Part shown: positions 41,490 to 45,378 of the stretch, in pieces
Layout of the letters: each line of letters opens with the position of its first letter
How positions within the stretch are numbered: the stretch's first letter is position 1
Virus record (IMG/VR): IMGVR_UViG_3300020214_002601
Location: 1-45,378 of that record
Reading direction: 5' to 3' (one strand)
From: a virus
DNA: 45,378 nt
Translations under genes and position numbers: made by a program
Notes under the pieces: generated by a model
What the model was told of the DNA's origin: nothing
Seen by the model: the letters and a program-made list of their open reading frames with translations, nothing else
The model's database searches: none

Positions 41490-43289
41490 TCAAAGATCGT
41501 AGCGTATCGATTCAAATAATACCTTGAGCAAGCTCCGTTGCCTTGAGTCCTGGATGTCACCGTACGTCCCCTTCAGGATGCTCCAGTACCTGTCCTTCAT
41601 CTCCTGGTTCAGGGTCTGCGGCACGTAGCGATCGAACGAGGCGCGATCATCGGCTGCGAGGAACTGCCGCATCCGAGTTCCTGAGATCTGTATCGTCTCG
41701 GAACGTGGGACTGGCATCTGCTGGAACTTCGAGGCCGCGACAGGATCACGCATCATGTCCGTGAGTTTCTGCTTCGAGTACTTACCTCGGGCGTCCTCAT
41801 CATCCGAGTAGAACACAAACTTACTGACGACGTCCTTCATCTGGCGCATCTTATCGATCGCGAGTTGTAGAGGTGACTCAGAGGTTATGATGAGGGTCGC
41901 ATTCGGATAGTCACGATGGAACTGCGGCTCAAGCACCGCCTTCCACGCATCGATCATGATACCCGGTGGGAGCTCGTCACGCCCCGCGGTTGATGTGATG
42001 ATGAGCGCCTCATCGCATTCCTTCGCAGCCCTTCCGATCATCTGCCAGTGCCCCTCGTGCACTGGTTTTCCAGCCACCACGAAGATGCCGATGCTGATCC
42101 CGTTCTGGGTCCCGATCTCGAGACGCTTCATCACGTTCGTCTTCGTGGTCAGGAAGAGATCCTCCTGCCGCTGGATGAGCGATTTCGGATGAGTCAGGAG
42201 ACCAAGACGATTCGCTATCGCCGAATCGAAATAGCACTCCTGGTGGACGTCCTCAAGGACCTGATCAAGCTCGGATTCCGGTATGTTTCGTCGTTGGGCA
42301 GGAGCATGCTCGGCAGCGATCTCCCTCGCGATCGCCACGATCCCGTTCCAGTACTCCTGCTCTTCCTCTTTCGTTCCTGCACGAAACTTCTGCTTGATCG
42401 CCTGCCTATGCTCTGCATCGTGCTGATCGAAACGAAGGGCCTTGTAGAGCGCCTGCGTCGCCGATGACGAGAAAACAGAGCCCTCAGCAGCCGGGTACTC
42501 ACCCTCTGCGGAGATATCGGCATCGGTGGACAGGGTCGTCTGGAAATCCGAGAATATGCTGTAGATCGCGTCCACGATTTTGAGCGGTCGATCCTCCGTC
42601 TTATCATCGTAGGCTGCCCTTAGATTATCGAACACACTCGCGTATCGATTCTGGATCATCCGGCTGCGGATACCGTCACGCAGACCCCCCATGGTGGCGA
42701 AGCTTCCCTCGAACAGGATGGGATACATGTTGATCCCGAGTGCCCTTGCGTATTCCTCGAGCCGCGGCTGACCATCCTCGGGTGTTATGTTGGTGGCGAG
42801 ATAGGTTCCCGTTGCCTTGTATCTCGACGTTCCGTAGAGCGTTAGAAAGATGCCATGCTTCTGTGGGTATTCGCGGCTGATGGTCGGCTTTCGCTGCACG
42901 AACTCCAGGAAGAACTCGGTCCCGGGTGGGATTTCCCGGGTGCCCGGGTGAACGCGGGCGAGGTGGCTGTGAATGAGGGAGTACTGCGCGGTTCCTGAGG
43001 ATGACGTGCGGACATCTTCCTCACGTGCAGCTAGTCCGCGGGCTTCTCCTGGATAGATGATGTTACCCTTGTAGGCGATGTACCAGTTCTTGGTGTAGTC
43101 GTTGGGATCGAACGCGTTGTTCCGACGGAGCAGCGTGAGCTTCGTCCCATCGATCTTCTCGACGATCTTTATATTGGGATCATCCAGGAATTTCTGCGCT
43201 TTCTTCCTGTCGTTCGCGCGCTGCTTCGGGGAAGCATCGCTCCTGACCATCGCAAGCCTCAGATCCTCGATCGAAATGTTGGTGGACAC
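41490..43289 (-). CDS. Fusion: polynucleotide-ligase-type nucleotidyltransferase + NMNAT/cytidylyltransferase-type domain, tagged C-terminus
   Basis: 599 residues from a GTG at 43289. Residues about 1-290 form a ligase-type domain: motif I VEKIDGTKL with Lys45 as the expected adenylation site, a TEFFLEFVQRKPT segment (motif III-like) and AAEGSVF...LYKALRF (motifs IV-V, Glu269 and Lys283). Residues 401-545 form a nucleotidylyltransferase fold: GIFVVAGKPVHEGHW (HxGH at 411-414) and ISGTRMR (535-541), as in NMN adenylyltransferases. The C-terminus SLLKVLFESIRYDL resembles the shared tag. Ligase domains use ATP or NAD, and NMNAT-type domains make or exchange NAD, so the pairing suggests nucleic-acid sealing linked to NAD metabolism. 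The exact substrate is unknown. It begins directly after the nucleotidyltransferase stop. Confidence 0.82.
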   Translation of the reverse strand: MSTNISIEDLRLAMVRSDASPKQRANDRKKAQKFLDDPNIKIVEKIDGTKLTLLRRNNAFDPNDYTKNWYIAYKGNIIYPGEARGLAAREEDVRTSSSGTAQYSLIHSHLARVHPGTREIPPGTEFFLEFVQRKPTISREYPQKHGIFLTLYGTSRYKATGTYLATNITPEDGQPRLEEYARALGINMYPILFEGSFATMGGLRDGIRSRMIQNRYASVFDNLRAAYDDKTEDRPLKIVDAIYSIFSDFQTTLSTDADISAEGEYPAAEGSVFSSSATQALYKALRFDQHDAEHRQAIKQKFRAGTKEEEQEYWNGIVAIAREIAAEHAPAQRRNIPESELDQVLEDVHQECYFDSAIANRLGLLTHPKSLIQRQEDLFLTTKTNVMKRLEIGTQNGISIGIFVVAGKPVHEGHWQMIGRAAKECDEALIITSTAGRDELPPGIMIDAWKAVLEPQFHRDYPNATLIITSESPLQLAIDKMRQMKDVVSKFVFYSDDEDARGKYSKQKLTDMMRDPVAASKFQQMPVPRSETIQISGTRMRQFLAADDRASFDRYVPQTLNQEMKDRYWSILKGTYGDIQDSRQRSLLKVLFESIRYDL

Positions 43290-43290
43290 C

Positions 43291-44823
43291 TCAGCTATCC
43301 CACAGCACAGCTTCGATAAGCCGATTGATTCGCCTCACCCTCGACTCATCCGTGCGGGGTTGATCGTCATCCTCGACGAAACCCTCCTGCCCACGAACCT
43401 TGTACTTCGCGTAGAAGTCCTTCTTCATCCCATCGAGATCGATGGTGGAGGAGCTGGTCTCAGGTATCAGCTGTCGGAACGTCTCAAGCACCTTATCCTT
43501 CACTGCGAGATCCTCCTTGGGATCTGTCGCTGAGAGCCGCTGCGCACGGGCTCCAAAGAAGCGATCAACCATCTCCTCGTAGGTCTTGACGATCTCCTGC
43601 GGCGACATACGCTCCTTCATCAGCCCAAGCACGCCGAGGAAGGATCCGAAGCTCTCCATGTCCTCCTTCGTGGGTGGTGGATTCGCACCGAGGAGACCCT
43701 CGAATATCGCCCTCACATCCCGGGTTACACCCGATCGTTCAGCCCGGGTGAGGTACCTGTAGACCTCATCACCGTTGTATTTCCAATCGAGACGCTTGTA
43801 ACGTTCGCTGTAGCCGGTAACAAGATCGATGGACTTAAGTGGCCTGAGCGGGGCTGGAATCTTTCTCGTTGTCAGGCGCCTGACGTGGGCCTCCGCCTCC
43901 TTTCGGATATTCTCCCGTGATTTTCTGGCGGTGGCGGTTGCGAGTATCTCACGCTCACGCTGCTGCACCATCCTCTCGATCTCCTCCGGTGGAGGTGGAA
44001 CGTAGCTCGGATCGGTTGTCATCCTCACGGATGGTTCCTCGGCGGTGGCGGAGGGGGTCGCCTCACGTGCGTTTATCGGGGGCGGTGACCTGACCGCCGC
44101 GAGGGACACCAGCAGGATCTTGTGAGCGAGACCCTTCACGCCGGCGATGACGTCACGCCAGGCCGAGGAGTAGGAGAATTTCGCCCACTCGGATGGACGA
44201 CCCGCTTCGTACTCGGAACCCTCGAAATCGATCTGGAAGAACGTGTCGCCCTCACCCTCAGGCGCGTCCGGGTCCCAGGTGTAAGCGAAAAGGGCGTTGA
44301 TCTGGAGCGAACCAGGACTCCTCTTGTTGTGACCGACGTACGCGATCTTCGGGGTGAGCTGCTGATCCTCACGCCGGTTGAGGGTCGCGAAGAGCCCGTC
44401 CATCCTCTCGGCTGGTACCGTCAGGTCGATGTCACCCACCGTCGGCTTGTACCTGATGAACTCCTCATCGGAGAGGGTCTCGGGCGGCGCGAAGAGGTGG
44501 GACGAGGAGCCGTTGAAGGCGAAGCCTGACCCAAAGATATCGTCACGCTGGGCCCGATCCCAGAGCGTCTCACCGTGGTCCTGCCTGAACGCGTCATCGA
44601 GCACCCGCAGCATCTCGATCACATCACGGCGGAGATCCTGCCGCTGGATCCGTCCAGCCCGAAGATCGATCTTCTCAGCGTAGGCCTCACGACCGCGAAA
44701 GGTCCTGACGCGCTCGCCGCCCTGCACGAGGCCCGTCGCCGGATCGCGGATGAGCGCGCGGGTATTGCCGCCCTCCTGCAGCTGAGGGTTCGGTCCGAAC
44801 ATGAACCTGGCGATGCTGAACAA
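43291..44823 (-). CDS. Pol-beta-superfamily nucleotidyltransferase-like protein with C-terminal tag
   Basis: 510 residues from a TTG at 44823, with GAGGGGAG six bases upstream. The central NGSSSHLF...KPTVGDIDLTVP (Gly105-Ser, Asp131, Asp133) fits the Gly-Ser ... D-x-D signature of the Pol-beta-type nucleotidyltransferases, although the spacing is longer than usual. Asp199 in FFQIDFEGSEYEAG may be the third carboxylate. An HNKRSPGSLQINALF segment and a PSEWAKFSYSSAWRDVIAGVKGLAHKILL helix follow. The second half is charged and helical. The C-terminus RVRRINRLIEAVLWDS carries the tag. The gene is directly coupled to the ligase-NMNAT fusion. Adding nucleotides to RNA or a protein is possible; the substrate is unknown. 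Confidence 0.75.
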   Translation of the reverse strand: MFSIARFMFGPNPQLQEGGNTRALIRDPATGLVQGGERVRTFRGREAYAEKIDLRAGRIQRQDLRRDVIEMLRVLDDAFRQDHGETLWDRAQRDDIFGSGFAFNGSSSHLFAPPETLSDEEFIRYKPTVGDIDLTVPAERMDGLFATLNRREDQQLTPKIAYVGHNKRSPGSLQINALFAYTWDPDAPEGEGDTFFQIDFEGSEYEAGRPSEWAKFSYSSAWRDVIAGVKGLAHKILLVSLAAVRSPPPINAREATPSATAEEPSVRMTTDPSYVPPPPEEIERMVQQREREILATATARKSRENIRKEAEAHVRRLTTRKIPAPLRPLKSIDLVTGYSERYKRLDWKYNGDEVYRYLTRAERSGVTRDVRAIFEGLLGANPPPTKEDMESFGSFLGVLGLMKERMSPQEIVKTYEEMVDRFFGARAQRLSATDPKEDLAVKDKVLETFRQLIPETSSSTIDLDGMKKDFYAKYKVRGQEGFVEDDDQPRTDESRVRRINRLIEAVLWDS

Positions 44824-44842
44824 CCTAGACTCCCCTCAGCTC

Positions 44843-45378
44843 TCATCGGCCCCAGTTGATTTTAACGCGTCTATTAGATTCGTTGGTTGTATCTCTGCGG
44901 CTCCGCCGCCTTGGCCACCTCGCAGGCGTTCTCGCGGGAGACGTCGAAGCAGGGGATGACGTTGGTGGGACCCAGGGTGAGGGTGGTGCGGCTGGTGCAG
45001 CAGGGGGCGGGGTGCGGGTGCCTGTCGAGGGCTTCTGAAGAAGAGTTATGAAATCTATAATGCCTTGGACGGTAGGCCTGAACCCTCCGGGAGTCGAAAC
45101 GTTGTTAACTGCAGTTACACGCCCAGCGTTGTCCTTCCACTTGTCCGTGAGTCGGCTGAGGTCTGGTGTCGTGTTGTCGAATTTGGTCCCGTCATCCATC
45201 GTCACCTTACCTTTGTTCAGGAGCTTAGATAGCCAAGGTTTAAAAGCAGCTTGGGTCGTCGGGCCCCACTTTCCATCCTGCTGCCCAGGATGCATTCCTA
45301 TCATTCTCTGTAACGTTTTAACGTTGGGCGAAACTTTATAAGTGGCAGCTGCGGCGGTGGCGGCGGCGGGGGCGGGGG
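44843..45378 (-). CDS. Peptidoglycan-binding-domain protein (partial; frame break near C-terminus)
   Basis: The frame is open to the window edge, so the true start lies outside. From the edge it reads a PAPAAATAAAAT linker, then a peptidoglycan-binding-type module (YKVSPNVKTLQRMIGMHPG then QQDGKWGPTTQAAFKPWL), a helical middle (FRPTVQGIIDFITLLQ) and a Pro/Ala linker. After that the open frame turns into Arg/Ser/Thr/Pro-rich sequence, ending at 44843. In a neighbouring frame the DNA instead encodes TLTLGPTNVIPCFDVSREN followed by ACEVAKAAEPQRYNQRI and stops at 44874, which looks like the genuine C-terminus. An indel near the G-rich run at 45001-45012 would explain this. A virion-associated or lysis role is likely. 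Confidence 0.65.
   Translation of the reverse strand, partial: PAPAAATAAAATYKVSPNVKTLQRMIGMHPGQQDGKWGPTTQAAFKPWLSKLLNKGKVTMDDGTKFDNTTPDLSRLTDKWKDNAGRVTAVNNVSTPGGFRPTVQGIIDFITLLQKPSTGTRTPPPAAPAAPPSPWVPPTSSPASTSPARTPARWPRRRSRRDTTNESNRRVKINWGR

Noticed and set aside
1-45378. T4-type late promoters (TATAAATA) upstream of tail genes
   Set aside because: I found no convincing TATAAATA on the transcribed strand at gene starts. Isolated AT-rich stretches such as TATATTTAGGAG near 90 look like leader/SD sequence.
1-45378. tRNA genes, CRISPR arrays, integrase or att sites
   Set aside because: Gaps are too short for tRNAs in almost all places, no repeat-spacer pattern is visible, and no integrase, transposase or duplicated att-like sequence was seen.
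45346-45378. GC-rich triplet repeat at the right edge as a regulatory or satellite repeat
   Set aside because: It is in frame with the peptidoglycan-binding gene and encodes a Pro/Ala linker, so it is most simply coding low-complexity sequence.

Overview
The window is a piece of a tailed-phage genome with a contractile (myovirus) tail, distantly T4-like. It is probably from an uncultured virus of a GC-rich bacterium. Three things support this: a T4-style neck-to-tail series (gp13-, gp14- and gp15-like proteins, sheath, tube, a gp26-type baseplate/chaperone protein, tape measure, a gp53-like LysM protein and a baseplate hub candidate), a complete set of replication genes, and very tight packing with many ATGA or TGATG overlaps. 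Every gene I accept is on the minus strand, so transcription runs from the right edge to the left. No stretch over 300 bases lacks a gene. I see no tRNA, rRNA, CRISPR array, integrase, transposase or terminase in the window.

In transcription order: (1) 45378-41490 holds a peptidoglycan-binding protein cut by the window edge, with an apparent frame break near its C-terminus, then a Pol-beta-type nucleotidyltransferase, then an unusual fusion of an ATP/NAD-type polynucleotide-ligase domain with an NMNAT/cytidylyltransferase-type domain. (2) 41461-31616 holds neck and tail proteins, including two tandem ~1000-residue sheath paralogues and the tail tube. Two perfect hairpins follow the tube gene, the second being a convincing intrinsic terminator. 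(3) 31346-18287 holds the gp26-type protein with a probable programmed frameshift (T7 slip site) into a small chaperone-like extension, the tape measure and the large baseplate proteins. (4) 18254-11148 holds replication and repair genes: a short divergent family A DNA polymerase, a degenerate HD-domain protein, a gp32-like SSB, RecA/UvsX, a FEN-type 5' nuclease and a DnaB-type helicase. (5) 11095-3729 holds a free-standing Vsr-like homing endonuclease, a class II ribonucleotide reductase carrying a 481-residue HNH intein directly before its radical cysteine, ClpP, a type II glutamine synthetase, a DUF2061 membrane protein and ThyX. These are coupled as a nucleotide/nitrogen operon. (6) 3673-1 holds a His-rich lipoprotein candidate, a VanY-type endolysin, a small structural protein candidate, an MBD4-like DNA glycosylase, a WCT-domain/LRV-repeat protein and the start of a further gene.

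The strongest candidate for something undescribed is a short terminal tag, roughly L-R-x-L-[IVM]-E-[AS]-x-x-L. It occurs at the N-terminus of three proteins (genes starting at 79, 1667 and 16026) and at or near the C-terminus of two others (the nucleotidyltransferase and the ligase-NMNAT fusion). Each copy contains an [LI]-x-E-[AS] core that resembles the T4 prohead-protease cleavage rule. I infer that these proteins may be packaged inside the capsid and delivered with the DNA, and that the nucleotidyltransferase plus ligase-NMNAT pair could form a virion-borne nucleic-acid or NAD repair module. This is inference and needs proteomics and homology searches.
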